From positions 1 through 28,886 of the IMG/VR virus record IMGVR_UViG_3300025156_000019: a DNA stretch of 28,886 bases, one strand, 5' to 3'. A program made the translations under genes and the position numbers. Below the pieces are notes generated by a model. That model had not been told where the DNA came from and made no database searches. It was given only the letters and a program-made list of their open reading frames with translations. This stretch comes from a virus. Positions 12,852 to 21,283 of this stretch are shown in pieces. Every line of letters starts with the position of its first letter. Within the stretch, counting starts at the first letter, position 1.

Positions 12852-14240
12852 TCAGCTTTGATAGCTCAATAGTCGAAGCAAAGCGTACGCATCCCATGGT
12901 TGCGGTTTATAATACCAGAGCGGTGCAAATTCGACCTCGCAAAGGTAATAGTCTCCAGTTGCTCTGGTCTTTGCGACGCCGGTATACCCCTCATCGAAGT
13001 AGCGCAAATCAGATGGGTTCGATTCAGTCAGTTCAAACGTATCTACCACAACGTCGTTGATCAAAAGGTCCACCTTGACGGTTCCAACAATGTCCTCTGC
13101 TTTCGCGTACCAACCTGCGATCACAAAGCCGTCTGGTGTGACGTAATAATCGTCTTGGTTGTCAGGGAGTAGAATCTTCGGGTAAGTCACCACCACTTCA
13201 TCCGTTTCACTGTCGTAAGTACCCTTAGCGGGAGCGAGTGGAAATTGGCTCGTGAAAAAACGCTGAAAATCAAATGCACCGGAAAGCCAAGGTTTTAGCG
13301 GATCGCCATCCGGAAGCGTACCAGCGATGATCGAGCCAAGTTCGGAAGCTGTTCCGCGAAAGCTGCATGCATACCACTGGAGAGCATACAGGATCCCCCA
13401 TAGACTCGCCCCGCTCCAATGCCCCGGTCCGGAGCGGTCCAGAATGTAGTCCGCCATCGAAATGACTGATACTTGGCCGTTCCACCGAGTCACCTTGTAA
13501 TAGCCGGCGATCGGATCGATTGAAATGTCTGCAACATGGTCGTCATATTTATCAGGCGGATCAATACTAGGACCGGGTTGACAAGTGCCTGGAAATTCGA
13601 TGGTCGGCAAACCAGGTCTCAACGGGAGAAACCGCACGACGTAATTGACTGGTGGCGGATTAATGTCGGAAGTATCCGGGTCATCGCATGGGGTGTCATG
13701 GATCTCTAGACCTGGGAGCAGGCCACCGAAAGTCCGGTCACGTCGCACGTCAGCGCTCAATACTTGAGCGCATGCTGTTGCAAGATCCCACCATGGGGAG
13801 GCTAATTTTTTCGCGTCAGCGTCATATCCACCACGTTGGTGCTTTGCAATCGACCAGGCATCATCGGGCCCCGTGATAGATTGAACGCTAGGAAACAGAG
13901 TTAGCCGGTCTGCCTCATCCACCAAATCTTGCGCTTCCGAGCCAAAGATAAAAGCCGCGATTGGATTCGCGACATTTGCTCCTTCAGGATTGCCTGGTCC
14001 TGCGGTAGGCCACTCTGCCTGCGATGGATCAACCATCGCGTAAATTTGGAGTGCTTCATGTTCTGGAGGGTAGAGTAAGCCAGTTGCGTCTGGATTACGA
14101 ATTGCATGCACCAACGACTCAAAGGCGTAATGAATGCGCCAGGTCGGGTCGCCTGCACCAAGCAGCAGGATCCGGTTGAGCTTCTCTGCGAGGTTCGCCC
14201 ACTGAGCACTCGTAATCCTGTCGCTTTGGCTGACAGGCAT
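12852..14240 (-). CDS. Probable minor tail/baseplate protein, unrecognised
   Basis: A 462-residue product starting MPVSQSDRITSAQW at ATG 14240, only 3 nt after the previous gene's stop. The N-terminus looks helical (NLAEKLNRILLL). The rest is beta/loop-rich with many prolines and aspartates (HDTPCDDPDTSDINPPP, TYDSETDEVVVTY). A middle segment (YYKVTRWNGQVSVISM) looks immunoglobulin-like. It lies third after the tape measure, where distal-tail and adhesin proteins sit in long-tailed phages. Function is inferred from position only. Confidence 0.62.
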   Translation of the reverse strand: MPVSQSDRITSAQWANLAEKLNRILLLGAGDPTWRIHYAFESLVHAIRNPDATGLLYPPEHEALQIYAMVDPSQAEWPTAGPGNPEGANVANPIAAFIFGSEAQDLVDEADRLTLFPSVQSITGPDDAWSIAKHQRGGYDADAKKLASPWWDLATACAQVLSADVRRDRTFGGLLPGLEIHDTPCDDPDTSDINPPPVNYVVRFLPLRPGLPTIEFPGTCQPGPSIDPPDKYDDHVADISIDPIAGYYKVTRWNGQVSVISMADYILDRSGPGHWSGASLWGILYALQWYACSFRGTASELGSIIAGTLPDGDPLKPWLSGAFDFQRFFTSQFPLAPAKGTYDSETDEVVVTYPKILLPDNQDDYYVTPDGFVIAGWYAKAEDIVGTVKVDLLINDVVVDTFELTESNPSDLRYFDEGYTGVAKTRATGDYYLCEVEFAPLWYYKPQPWDAYALLRLLSYQS

Positions 14241-14243
14241 GAA

Positions 14244-14450
14244 TCAACCCCACCGCGGAACCATGTCAATGGTCGTTGTGGTCTCTTCTGTCGCCTTATG
14301 CCGGATCGCAACCCGAACGAATTCACCGCTAGGCCCGACCCGCCGGCGCGTACCTTTGGATCGCCGCGGAGTTCGCGCTTCAATCCGGTCCTGCATGTAG
14401 CGGAGAAAAGACGTAACCGGTCCCCTCGGGATGATTTTGTGCGGCAACAT
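14244..14450 (-). CDS. Small basic hypothetical protein in the tail operon
   Basis: A 68-residue product, very basic in the centre (RRSKGTRRRVGP), between two tail genes with only 7 and 3 nt of separation. Its fit in the operon is the main reason for the call, because the sequence has no recognised domain. The C-terminus is threonine-rich (ATEETTTTIDMVPRW). Overlapping + strand frames here are longer but antisense to every neighbour. Confidence 0.6.
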   Translation of the reverse strand: MLPHKIIPRGPVTSFLRYMQDRIEARTPRRSKGTRRRVGPSGEFVRVAIRHKATEETTTTIDMVPRWG

Positions 14451-14457
14451 AGGCGTA

Positions 14458-15369
14458 TCAAATCAGGTCGTACAAGTAGGGTTCGTAAGACTTATACCCC
14501 TTCCACCGCTGCGTAATCTGCCAAGTCCCTCCGGAAGCAGGGCGGACTTCCGGAGCGGTCTTTAGCCATACCCATTGGCTAAGATTGGACTTAGTCGCAT
14601 CATCAATCAGCGGTGCACGCATAAGCGAACATTCGTTGATGGATGTTCCCTCCGAAGCCGCAACTTCGTTTAGCAAGCTCGCCCAAGAGTAGAGCTTTCC
14701 AACATTCGCATAGCTTGCCGCGAGCGTGCTCTCATAGACCAATGTCTCGATCTTTTCGAGCACCGGCGCGTAAGTCAGCTTAGTGATGTCTGGATTGTGA
14801 GTGTACAAGCTGATCAGCTGGTTCGCGTAATTGATTTCTTCACTCGTCGCGCCGGGAGGTGGTTCAATATCCTCACCAGCTCCGCAAACCGGGATAGGCG
14901 GTATTTCTGAGCCTTCCTGGGCCGCCTTCTTCGCAGCCGCAAGCCAGGCCTCACAATGCGCCACGATTTGAGCTACCCAATTCGGGTCCCGAGAGCGTAA
15001 AATCTCAGTCTTCTCTGTCTCCAGCAGTCCAATCTCGACTTCCTCTAGATGAACAATCCAAACCGGCGGTTGGATCCGACCTTGATTCGGCGGTTCGCCT
15101 GGCTGGACAACTGGAGGGTCTTGGTTTTGTGAAGCATAAGTCAGCGTAACTCGAGCATATCCTTGTAGCTGCCCGGTTTCAGGGTCCAATCGCTCAATAT
15201 CTGTTTGGATATCAACACTGGTCACTCCTGGGGGTTGCTGAGCGAGCCAATTGTCAAGCCCCTCAGATGGTCCTTCGGCGACATAAACGTCTTCCCAGCC
15301 ACGGGAGCTCGACCAGCGCCGCCGAGTTTCAACAATCGTCCAAAGATTTGGATCACTCAAATCGCTCAT
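14458..15369 (-). CDS. Probable distal tail protein, unrecognised
   Basis: A 303-residue protein (MSDLSDPNLWTIVETRRRW) whose start lies 4 nt inside the end of the tape-measure gene. It has a beta-rich N-terminus (~1-110) and a helical middle (WVAQIVAHCEAWLAAAKKAA; YANQLISLYTHN). Two proline-rich linkers (VQPGEPPNQ; EPPPGATSEE) separate domains. It immediately follows the tape measure, the usual site of a distal tail (Dit-like) gene, but no Dit signature is seen. Function is inferred from position. Confidence 0.62.
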   Translation of the reverse strand: MSDLSDPNLWTIVETRRRWSSSRGWEDVYVAEGPSEGLDNWLAQQPPGVTSVDIQTDIERLDPETGQLQGYARVTLTYASQNQDPPVVQPGEPPNQGRIQPPVWIVHLEEVEIGLLETEKTEILRSRDPNWVAQIVAHCEAWLAAAKKAAQEGSEIPPIPVCGAGEDIEPPPGATSEEINYANQLISLYTHNPDITKLTYAPVLEKIETLVYESTLAASYANVGKLYSWASLLNEVAASEGTSINECSLMRAPLIDDATKSNLSQWVWLKTAPEVRPASGGTWQITQRWKGYKSYEPYLYDLI

Positions 15370-16763
15370 AGCTCAAGGCTGTCAAGCTTGATTTGGATTC
15401 CGGCCTGAAGTCGTGCGTAGATTTGCCGAAGCGACTCCAGAATGCTCCGCTGGATGTTCAAGGTCTCATACTCGAGTCGAATCGCTCCATAAGTGTAACC
15501 GAGCCCATGCTCAACACGGACGGTAGTCCGTTGTGTGAAAAGCCCAAGAATCGATCGCCACCAATTGTTCAGGTCCTGCAACTGTTGCGTCAGCACCCTT
15601 TGTATCTCGGCGCGTTGTTGGTCGGTCAGTTGTCGGCGCCGTTGAATGTCAGCCTGCAACCGCGTGGATTCCGTCTCGCTATCGCGCCGCAGTTGTTCCC
15701 GAAACTGCAAGACATGCGAAATTTGTTCGTCGTACGCTCGCGCGGCTTGCCGAATTGCCTCTCGCAGCCCACCGCCTCCGATTAGCGTCCCGACAAATGT
15801 CCCGATAAAATCCATTACACCGCGGAGAGAATAGTAGAGCAACTGGAAGCCGGAAATAAGCTTGTCGAGCAGCCAAGTGATTAACCGCAACACTGGGGCC
15901 AATGTCTGCCCTAGATCTAAACTGATTTGCGCAATCAGGTCAATCAGTCGCTGGAGTGTCGCTTGCTCAAGCAGACTGTGGAGCCACCGAATACCGTCTT
16001 TAATCACCGGCAGAAGCCGTTCCGTCACCCGCGCCATCTCAACCGTGAATAGGTCGCGGAGATTGGAAGTCATGACGGAGAGAGTTCGAGAAGCTCGCTC
16101 GGCGGCAGTATTGAACGCAGCAAGCCGGGTGACCAAGAATTCGTACATCCGGCCTTGCTCTTGCGCTCGAAGGACTTCTTGTCGAGTAATCCCGAGCATC
16201 CGCGCAACGTCGGCATGCTGGGTGATGTCTCCGGTCAACAAAGCCCGGGCCTCTTGTAAGATTTGCCAGCTTGGCGCTCCAGGCCGCGCGACAGAAACCG
16301 CGCGTGAAATGAGAGCTGTAACCTCAGCGATTCGCTCGACTGGAATTCCAGCTTGAATTGCCGGACCGATAATCCCCTGCGAGGCTTCGACCAGCTCTTC
16401 AAATGTCGCTTGAGTCCGCAAGGCTTCTCGCTGAAGCCCGCGGATGATTTCTCTCGCGCCGATTAGTGCTTCGTCAAATCCCCGGAAAAGTTCTGGGGAT
16501 GTCGAGCGCAAAACCGCAGCAATCGCAAGCTGCGCATCCTCGAGTGTCTGATTGAAGCGGATTCCGACGCGAACTGCCTCCTCGATGTTCCGCGTAATGT
16601 CAGCAAACAGGTCAGTGATCCGCCGTGCGACATCTATGCCGAAACCGAGACGCAAAGCTTCACCGAAACGAGAAAGAAAGCCTGCAAGCCGTCCGAGCTT
16701 TTGCTCGGCCTGCTCAGTATGCGCAGCAACATATAGGTCAAGTCTTTGCGTTCTTGGAGGCAT
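15366..16763 (-). CDS. Tail tape measure protein
   Basis: A 465-residue protein, mostly helical. An N-terminal coiled coil (AEQKLGRLAGFLSRFGEAL) leads to the typical segment VRVGIRFNQTLEDAQLAIAAVLR. Further features are a hydrophobic region (~300-350, with SGFQLLYYSLRGVMDFIGTFVGTLIGGGG) and long amphipathic repeats. The alanine/arginine-rich helix pattern fits tape measures, which set tail length. At roughly 0.15 nm per residue, about 70 nm of tail would be expected. It follows the chaperone genes, the usual order. The start ATG 16763 has only a weak ribosome binding site, consistent with coupling. Confidence 0.85.
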   Translation of the reverse strand: MPPRTQRLDLYVAAHTEQAEQKLGRLAGFLSRFGEALRLGFGIDVARRITDLFADITRNIEEAVRVGIRFNQTLEDAQLAIAAVLRSTSPELFRGFDEALIGAREIIRGLQREALRTQATFEELVEASQGIIGPAIQAGIPVERIAEVTALISRAVSVARPGAPSWQILQEARALLTGDITQHADVARMLGITRQEVLRAQEQGRMYEFLVTRLAAFNTAAERASRTLSVMTSNLRDLFTVEMARVTERLLPVIKDGIRWLHSLLEQATLQRLIDLIAQISLDLGQTLAPVLRLITWLLDKLISGFQLLYYSLRGVMDFIGTFVGTLIGGGGLREAIRQAARAYDEQISHVLQFREQLRRDSETESTRLQADIQRRRQLTDQQRAEIQRVLTQQLQDLNNWWRSILGLFTQRTTVRVEHGLGYTYGAIRLEYETLNIQRSILESLRQIYARLQAGIQIKLDSLEL

Positions 16764-16768
16764 GATGC

Positions 16769-16936
16769 TTAGTCAAGCATACTCATCAGTCTTTCAATTG
16801 CTCTTCGCACCTGCGGATCTCGTCCCACAAAAGCATTCGCAAGTGCTAGTAGCGTCGCATTGTATGTCGTGAGAACTCGTGAGGCTTCGACTTTTTCTTG
16901 CGCCTCAGCGAGTAGCTTGAGCTGTCGAATGCTCAT
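16769..16936 (-). CDS. T-like tail-assembly ORF (55 codons), probably reached by frameshift or coupled start
   Basis: An intact 55-codon frame, MSIRQLKLLAEAQEKVEASR... to TAA at 16769-16771. Its ATG lies 5 nt after the TGA of the upstream chaperone gene. The same frame is open upstream (back to ~17008 at least) and reads RDFFWLAAATGRPIEELRKM just before this ATG. TGRPIEELRKMS resembles the GRTVxELxxxMSxREL core of HK97/lambda T-type domains. The full T domain thus starts before the ATG, in the -1 frame relative to the chaperone. No classical X-XXY-YYZ slippery heptamer is visible in the overlap. It may be made as a frameshift fusion, or start by reinitiation. Confidence 0.65.
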   Translation of the reverse strand: MSIRQLKLLAEAQEKVEASRVLTTYNATLLALANAFVGRDPQVRRAIERLMSMLD

Positions 16937-16941
16937 CTTTC

Positions 16942-17382
16942 TCAGCTCTTCGATCGGTCTTCCGGTGGCTGCGGCGAGCCAGAAGAAGTCTCTTGCAAGA
17001 TTCTTTCTGATGCCTCGCGCATCACTCGTTCGGCGGCCTCCGCGATTGCCTGGCGCACCAAGTCTTGCTCTTCGCTCGGACCGAGCAGCATGGCCCTGTA
17101 CCGCTTCCTCCGTTGGAGCCAGCGCTCGAAAAAATCCCGGTTGAGTTTCTCCCCGACCTCAAGAATCTGCTCTTGGCTTTGTGGCGTCAGCTTTGCGGCC
17201 CACTCGGCGGTTTTGCCGGTGTAGAAAGCGATCAGCTTGGTCTCATCATCCTCAGCGAGAAGACGAAGCATGGTAGGGCATTCCTCAAGACCAAACTGCC
17301 GAACCCTAACCAACTCCCTATTTCCATCTCGATAGACAACCTCAATCTCTTCATAACCGACTATGTCTGAAAACTCCGTCAT
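16942..17382 (-). CDS. Tail assembly chaperone (gpG-like)
   Basis: A 146-residue acidic protein immediately upstream of the T-like frame and the tape measure, the place of gpG-type tail assembly chaperones. The N-terminus is beta-rich (IEVVYRDGNRELVRVRQFGLEE), followed by helices (RLLAEDDETKLIAFYTG; SQEQILEVGEKLNRDFF) and a charged C-terminal helix (EAAERVMREASERILQ). The family typically also makes a G-T fusion by -1 frameshifting. Chaperones of this kind coat the tape measure during tube assembly. Assignment rests on position and length. Confidence 0.68.
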   Translation of the reverse strand: MTEFSDIVGYEEIEVVYRDGNRELVRVRQFGLEECPTMLRLLAEDDETKLIAFYTGKTAEWAAKLTPQSQEQILEVGEKLNRDFFERWLQRRKRYRAMLLGPSEEQDLVRQAIAEAAERVMREASERILQETSSGSPQPPEDRSKS

Positions 17383-17385
17383 GTT

Positions 17386-17577
17386 TCACCTCTGCTCGTC
17401 TATGTACTGTTGAAGCTTGCGGTTTAACTCGCGCAATTCATCGAGTAAGGCCTTCTCAATGTATTCTCGCTCAGCTCGACGATTAAGCAAGGCCTGAAGG
17501 CAGACGATTCCCAAAAGCCCGCCTAGCATCCCAACCGACCAAATCAGCAAATCGCAGATTGTGATGTAGGTTTCCAT
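17386..17577 (-). CDS. Small membrane protein with C-terminal coiled coil
   Basis: A 63-residue product with one N-terminal transmembrane helix (ICDLLIWSVGMLGGLLGIVCL, first 20 of these quoted to ~residue 27), then a charged coiled-coil-like helix (REYIEKALLDELRELNRKLQ). Its ATG overlaps the stop of the upstream gene by 1 nt (TAATG), so it is translationally coupled. A membrane protein inside a tail operon is unusual and suggests a moron-type gene, for example one acting on the host envelope, but nothing more specific is visible. Confidence 0.6.
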   Translation of the reverse strand: METYITICDLLIWSVGMLGGLLGIVCLQALLNRRAEREYIEKALLDELRELNRKLQQYIDEQR

Positions 17578-18341
17578 TAGCTTGACGAGGACTTACTTCG
17601 GTCCCGGTTAGCCTTTTGGTGTTTCTTAGTATTCCTTAAGCCAGAGATAGAATCGCCAGCATTAATAACGCCGTCAGAATTGCCTTCGGAAGCCCCCTCG
17701 TCATTCCTGATCGTAATTGCGTCCTCTAAAGCCGCGACTCGTTCAGCAAGTTTTCGAACTTCGGCAACAAGATCAGAAAGCTTCGGTTGCGATTCCAATG
17801 CCTTAATGCGATCAACCAAATCCTCAGGTTTCTCAGATTTCAAAACCTCAAGCCGTTTCGCTTTTGCTTTTCGGATTTTCTCAATTTTTTCTTTCGGATA
17901 CCGTGGAGACCCGGAAGCCGGCAAAACAGTCAAAACCCCATCCACAATCTTAATCATTACCTCCCGGTTCTGGCTCGGGTCCCAGGCGACAAATCCGCCC
18001 TCAGGATCCAGCGACCGGAACGATCCGTCTGTTTCCAGATCGTGATTTACCTTTGCGGATTCAATCCGCTCGATAATGTTCCCCTCTTCGTCTTGACCTC
18101 GCCGCAGTATTACCTCCGCCTGCAAAGGCCGTATCGCCTTCGGCGGCGGTCGGCTCGCCTTCCATTGCTCGATCACGTCTTTGTATTGATCGAGCAAGGC
18201 TTGGTATTCCCCGTCAGTTACCGCTTGTTCGCCAGGGCGAAGCTCAGATTCGTCCTGAATTTCCCTGGCAATCACCGGATAACCCGGTGCAACAGAAGCA
18301 AGCGGATGGTGATATTGTTGTGCTGTTTTAATGGCTTTCAT
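17577..18341 (-). CDS. Hypothetical coiled-coil protein following the tail fibre
   Basis: A 254-residue protein starting 1 nt after the fibre gene's stop. The N-terminus is extended and Pro-rich (HHPLASVAPGYPVIAREIQDE), then a helix (GEYQALLDQYKDVIEQWKAS). A beta-rich middle (AEVILRRGQDEEGNIIERI; REVMIKIVDGVLTVLPASG) precedes a coiled coil (LSDLVAEVRKLAERVAALED) and a Ser/Lys-rich tail. Being next to the fibre gene suggests a fibre-assembly or adaptor protein, but no known chaperone family is recognised. Confidence 0.62.
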   Translation of the reverse strand: MKAIKTAQQYHHPLASVAPGYPVIAREIQDESELRPGEQAVTDGEYQALLDQYKDVIEQWKASRPPPKAIRPLQAEVILRRGQDEEGNIIERIESAKVNHDLETDGSFRSLDPEGGFVAWDPSQNREVMIKIVDGVLTVLPASGSPRYPKEKIEKIRKAKAKRLEVLKSEKPEDLVDRIKALESQPKLSDLVAEVRKLAERVAALEDAITIRNDEGASEGNSDGVINAGDSISGLRNTKKHQKANRDRSKSSSS

Positions 18342-18342
18342 G

Positions 18343-20271
18343 TTAGTATTTCGCCATTACAATTGTACTAATTACTTCGTTCCAATACATCTGATTAGCA
18401 CTGTCGCCAGTGTTCTTTATATAGCCTACGCAGACAGGGGTACGATTTGACAGGGATGCGCTAATATTACTATAATCAATGTAATATGTTTCTCCATTAT
18501 ATTCTATTCGTACGTGATTCGAATAGGTAGCATCAGTATATGGGCATAAGAAGAAATCCGCCTCAATGTAATATATAGGAATATCAGCTGGGTCTACGAT
18601 TTCTTCTTCTATCATTGTACCATCAATTTGCATCAAGTCATAATCCAGAATTCCAATATATGTTCTATGATACCAATTAGAATCCTCATCATATTCTATA
18701 GTATGAATGACTCCGCCGAGTTTTAGACTACCACTTGATTTGATTCCGCATAAAAACAAAGAATAAATAGAGATTTCGGGGGAGGTTATGTTGTCAAAAG
18801 AATAGTTCACGTACATACCTCGATATCGGCGAGCAATCGAGTACCTAATTTCGCCTCTATAATTAGGCGCGGGAACAACAAGTGCCATTGCTTTTGATTC
18901 TTGGGCCCCATATGGCTCTGGATCTCCATATAGTTGTACGGCATAAACGGTCTCTTTCCCTATAGATGAACCGTCATATAATGGCATTCTATCAGTTACA
19001 TACCCACTACTAGCGTATAAATTTCCCCACCCAGGAACAATTACATGTCGCTTGTATCTTCCGTAAGGAGCATCTAAGGCGGCCCTATAGACATCTAATA
19101 AAGAGGTTGTAGCAGGAATCCTGAAATGAATATCCACCCAACCGTTGTTTTTATCATAAACATATAATCCTCCTTCACCATCTAAATTCAACGCATCCGT
19201 CACCCAGGCGGAGTCGCCTGGCTTTACCCCATCCTCTTCGGTGGGGAGCTCGGCGACGGTGAGTTCACCCCAGTATTTACCGCGGGCTAATAGTTCGGCT
19301 TGGAGGCCGGTGACGGCGGTGATGGCGTGGACGTTGTTGGAATTTTCGTGAGTCTGAATGAATGATTGGGCGGTTCCAGCTGGGTCCGCACCAACTTGTT
19401 CGGCGGTGACTTGATGAGGGTTAGAATAATTAGATTTGTGAGCATCTAAATCTTCCTGGACCGCTGCTACGTCATTGTCGGTGGCATATTGAGGGTGTGG
19501 ATCGGTTTTAGCTTCATGTTCGGCGACTTTCGCTTCGGCGGTGCCGACGGGATCTGCGCCGACCTGTTCAGCAGTGACCTGATGGGGGTTGTTGTAATTC
19601 GATTTATGAGTATCGAGGTCGGATTGAACGGCGGCAGCGGCGCCGGCCGGGTCCGCACCGACTTGGTCGTAGGTTACATTATGCGGATTGTCAGTGCGGG
19701 AGGTATGGGCCGCCAAATCGGAATCGGTGGCGTATTGAGGATGAGGGTCGGCCTTTGCTTCATGTTCGGTGACTTTCGCTTCGGCGGTACCGGCTGGGTC
19801 AGCTCCGACCTGAGAGTAGGTTACTTGATGGGGATTATTGGTGTCGCTTACATGAGCATCGAGACCTGTTTGGTCTGCCTTGGAATCTAATGCCGATTGT
19901 AGCCCGGTAATCGCGGAAATAGGATGTTGATCGGCATCGTCTCTGCGAAGCAAATCATCGTGGAAAATTATTCCGGTAATTGTGACGCTCGTCCCTGTTA
20001 CGATTGTATTAAAATCTACAGGTTCAACTGCGTCATTTGGTAGAAAGATTGCTGTCGGCTTAGTAGCGCCATCACCAAAAACCACAAAATAACGCCCCGG
20101 CTCAAGTTGAACGTCGAGCTCCCCGTCTGTGACCTCCACCTCAACCGCCTTAGAGTGCATGGTTACCCCGTAAGCCAGCTGAAGCCGGCGGTCAGGGATA
20201 AATTTGATTTTCCCGGTGAACGGGTTGCCGTAGGCGTTATAAACTGTACCGGTTACTCGGAGGGTAGCCAT
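18343..20271 (-). CDS. Tail fibre with NPH/QVGA repeats and AT-rich tip
   Basis: A 642-residue protein. Residues 1-110 form a beta-sandwich-like domain (MATLRVTGTVYNAYGNPFTG). Residues ~138-315 hold four repeats of the type H-x-x-x-x-x-x-NPH-x-VT-x-x-QVGADP, typical of phage tail-fibre shafts. The repeats are flanked by two near-identical HPISAITGLQSAL / VHAITAVTGLQAEL motifs. Residues ~330-642 form a separate tip (GYVTDRMPLYDGSSIGKE, MYVNYSFDNITSPE), probably receptor-binding. DNA of the tip is AT-rich: positions 18481-18540 are 19/60 G+C, against 35/60 at 22441-22500 in the capsid gene. The position, between tail tube and chaperones, is unusual. A weak ribosome binding site precedes ATG 20271. 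Confidence 0.85.
   Translation of the reverse strand: MATLRVTGTVYNAYGNPFTGKIKFIPDRRLQLAYGVTMHSKAVEVEVTDGELDVQLEPGRYFVVFGDGATKPTAIFLPNDAVEPVDFNTIVTGTSVTITGIIFHDDLLRRDDADQHPISAITGLQSALDSKADQTGLDAHVSDTNNPHQVTYSQVGADPAGTAEAKVTEHEAKADPHPQYATDSDLAAHTSRTDNPHNVTYDQVGADPAGAAAAVQSDLDTHKSNYNNPHQVTAEQVGADPVGTAEAKVAEHEAKTDPHPQYATDNDVAAVQEDLDAHKSNYSNPHQVTAEQVGADPAGTAQSFIQTHENSNNVHAITAVTGLQAELLARGKYWGELTVAELPTEEDGVKPGDSAWVTDALNLDGEGGLYVYDKNNGWVDIHFRIPATTSLLDVYRAALDAPYGRYKRHVIVPGWGNLYASSGYVTDRMPLYDGSSIGKETVYAVQLYGDPEPYGAQESKAMALVVPAPNYRGEIRYSIARRYRGMYVNYSFDNITSPEISIYSLFLCGIKSSGSLKLGGVIHTIEYDEDSNWYHRTYIGILDYDLMQIDGTMIEEEIVDPADIPIYYIEADFFLCPYTDATYSNHVRIEYNGETYYIDYSNISASLSNRTPVCVGYIKNTGDSANQMYWNEVISTIVMAKY
19327..19860. 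repeat. In-frame shaft repeats of the tail fibre
   Basis: Four imperfect in-frame modules encode the NPHQVT/QVGADP unit (residues about 138-315), with two longer inserts TEHEAKADPHPQYATDSD and AEHEAKTDPHPQYATDND. The repeats are similar in DNA too, for example cggcggtgacttgatg versus cagcagtgacctgatg. They could mediate fibre-length changes or recombination with related phages. Confidence 0.75.
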
Positions 20272-20288
20272 CGCTCAACTATTCAGCA

Positions 20289-20807
20289 TTAAACTTCCAC
20301 AATCGTCCCACCGTTTAATGAACTGTAAAGCACATCGGCATGAATCACATACTGGATCTCTTGGTCCTCTATCGGGACCTCTTCGATTCGAATACTACAC
20401 CACCGATCAGCTTCATACTTAGTCGCGTCATTCGCGTCATGGTATTCCAGCTTAAGCCAGCCCTTTACCTCGCCAGTCGTAGCCCCAGCCGTATATGCCA
20501 CGTCTGTTCCTTCGTCTAATTCGCCCGAGCCCGTCATTAATTCCCAAAAAATCGGCGTAATATTGCGCATCGTGATTTCAATGCGCTCGATCATTCCAAT
20601 GCTGATAATATCCACCAGGCGCCTCCGGCCCGGATATGGCTTGATGATTTCTCGACGCTGATGGTCTAACCGAACGCGAATTCGGTCAGCGATTCCTATT
20701 TCACCAGAGGAAAAATCAAGCGGTTTATTGTTTGCGTCAGAGACTCCAGACGCTTCCCTGACGAAGTAAACTTTCGCTCCTAAATATAGCGCTTCTTTGT
20801 TGGCCAT
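20289..20807 (-). CDS. Major tail (tube) protein
   Basis: A 172-residue beta-rich protein, MANKEALYLGAKVYFVREASGV..., with strands such as DRIRVRLDHQRREIIKPYP, IERIEITMRNITPIFWELMTG and QYVIHADVLYSSL. AGGTGAAAGAAA precedes ATG 20807. It follows the connector genes, and its size and all-beta nature match tail tube proteins of long-tailed phages. In most phages it is followed by the chaperone genes; here a fibre cassette intervenes. Confidence 0.75.
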   Translation of the reverse strand: MANKEALYLGAKVYFVREASGVSDANNKPLDFSSGEIGIADRIRVRLDHQRREIIKPYPGRRRLVDIISIGMIERIEITMRNITPIFWELMTGSGELDEGTDVAYTAGATTGEVKGWLKLEYHDANDATKYEADRWCSIRIEEVPIEDQEIQYVIHADVLYSSLNGGTIVEV

Positions 20808-20824
20808 TTTCTTTCACCTCAGAT

Positions 20825-21283
20825 TTATTGTCTGGGTTCTCCAATCAAGGCTCGGATTTCAACCTCCATAGTAACCCGAGCCAAATCTTCTTCGGCATCA
20901 TTGCCGCGGTCAATTCGGCGGACCGAAAAACGTAAGCCTTTCGTCATTTCTGTGTTGGGTTGTTGATAGTGGATCCGGCTCGCTACCTCTTTTGCTACAT
21001 CATATCCATCAACATCAAGGTTTTTCCGCCAGTAGATTCCGACTCGATATTCGTAGGTGTAGAAAAGTTTTCGGCTGTCCTCGACTAGTGTAAGTTCCGG
21101 CTTCTCTATCAATGCGACAACTTTTCCATCATCGATCGCCGCAAGGAAATCCGCCTGCAAAGTCGAATCCCATTCAGTCAACACAATACCGCCCTCAGCG
21201 ACGAAAGGCTCAGCCTTCTCAATCATCCGCCGCAAAGCATCGGCCAGCTGGTAAGCTTTCGTTTGGATCTCGGTCACTGCCAT
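20825..21283 (-). CDS. Tail terminator/connector-type protein
   Basis: A 152-residue protein just upstream of the tail tube gene. An N-terminal helix (YQLADALRRMIEKAEPF) is followed by a beta-rich body (TLVEDSRKLFYTYEYRVGIYW; RVTMEVEIRALIG). This alpha-then-beta plan is common to tail-terminator (gpU-like) and neck proteins. Its start is within the end of the preceding gene (overlap of 10 nt). The specific assignment is tentative. Confidence 0.6.
   Translation of the reverse strand: MAVTEIQTKAYQLADALRRMIEKAEPFVAEGGIVLTEWDSTLQADFLAAIDDGKVVALIEKPELTLVEDSRKLFYTYEYRVGIYWRKNLDVDGYDVAKEVASRIHYQQPNTEMTKGLRFSVRRIDRGNDAEEDLARVTMEVEIRALIGEPRQ

Noticed and set aside
12900-13172. + strand ORF inside the 462-residue tail gene
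   Set aside because: It is an antisense shadow of a continuous minus-strand gene, with no start signals.
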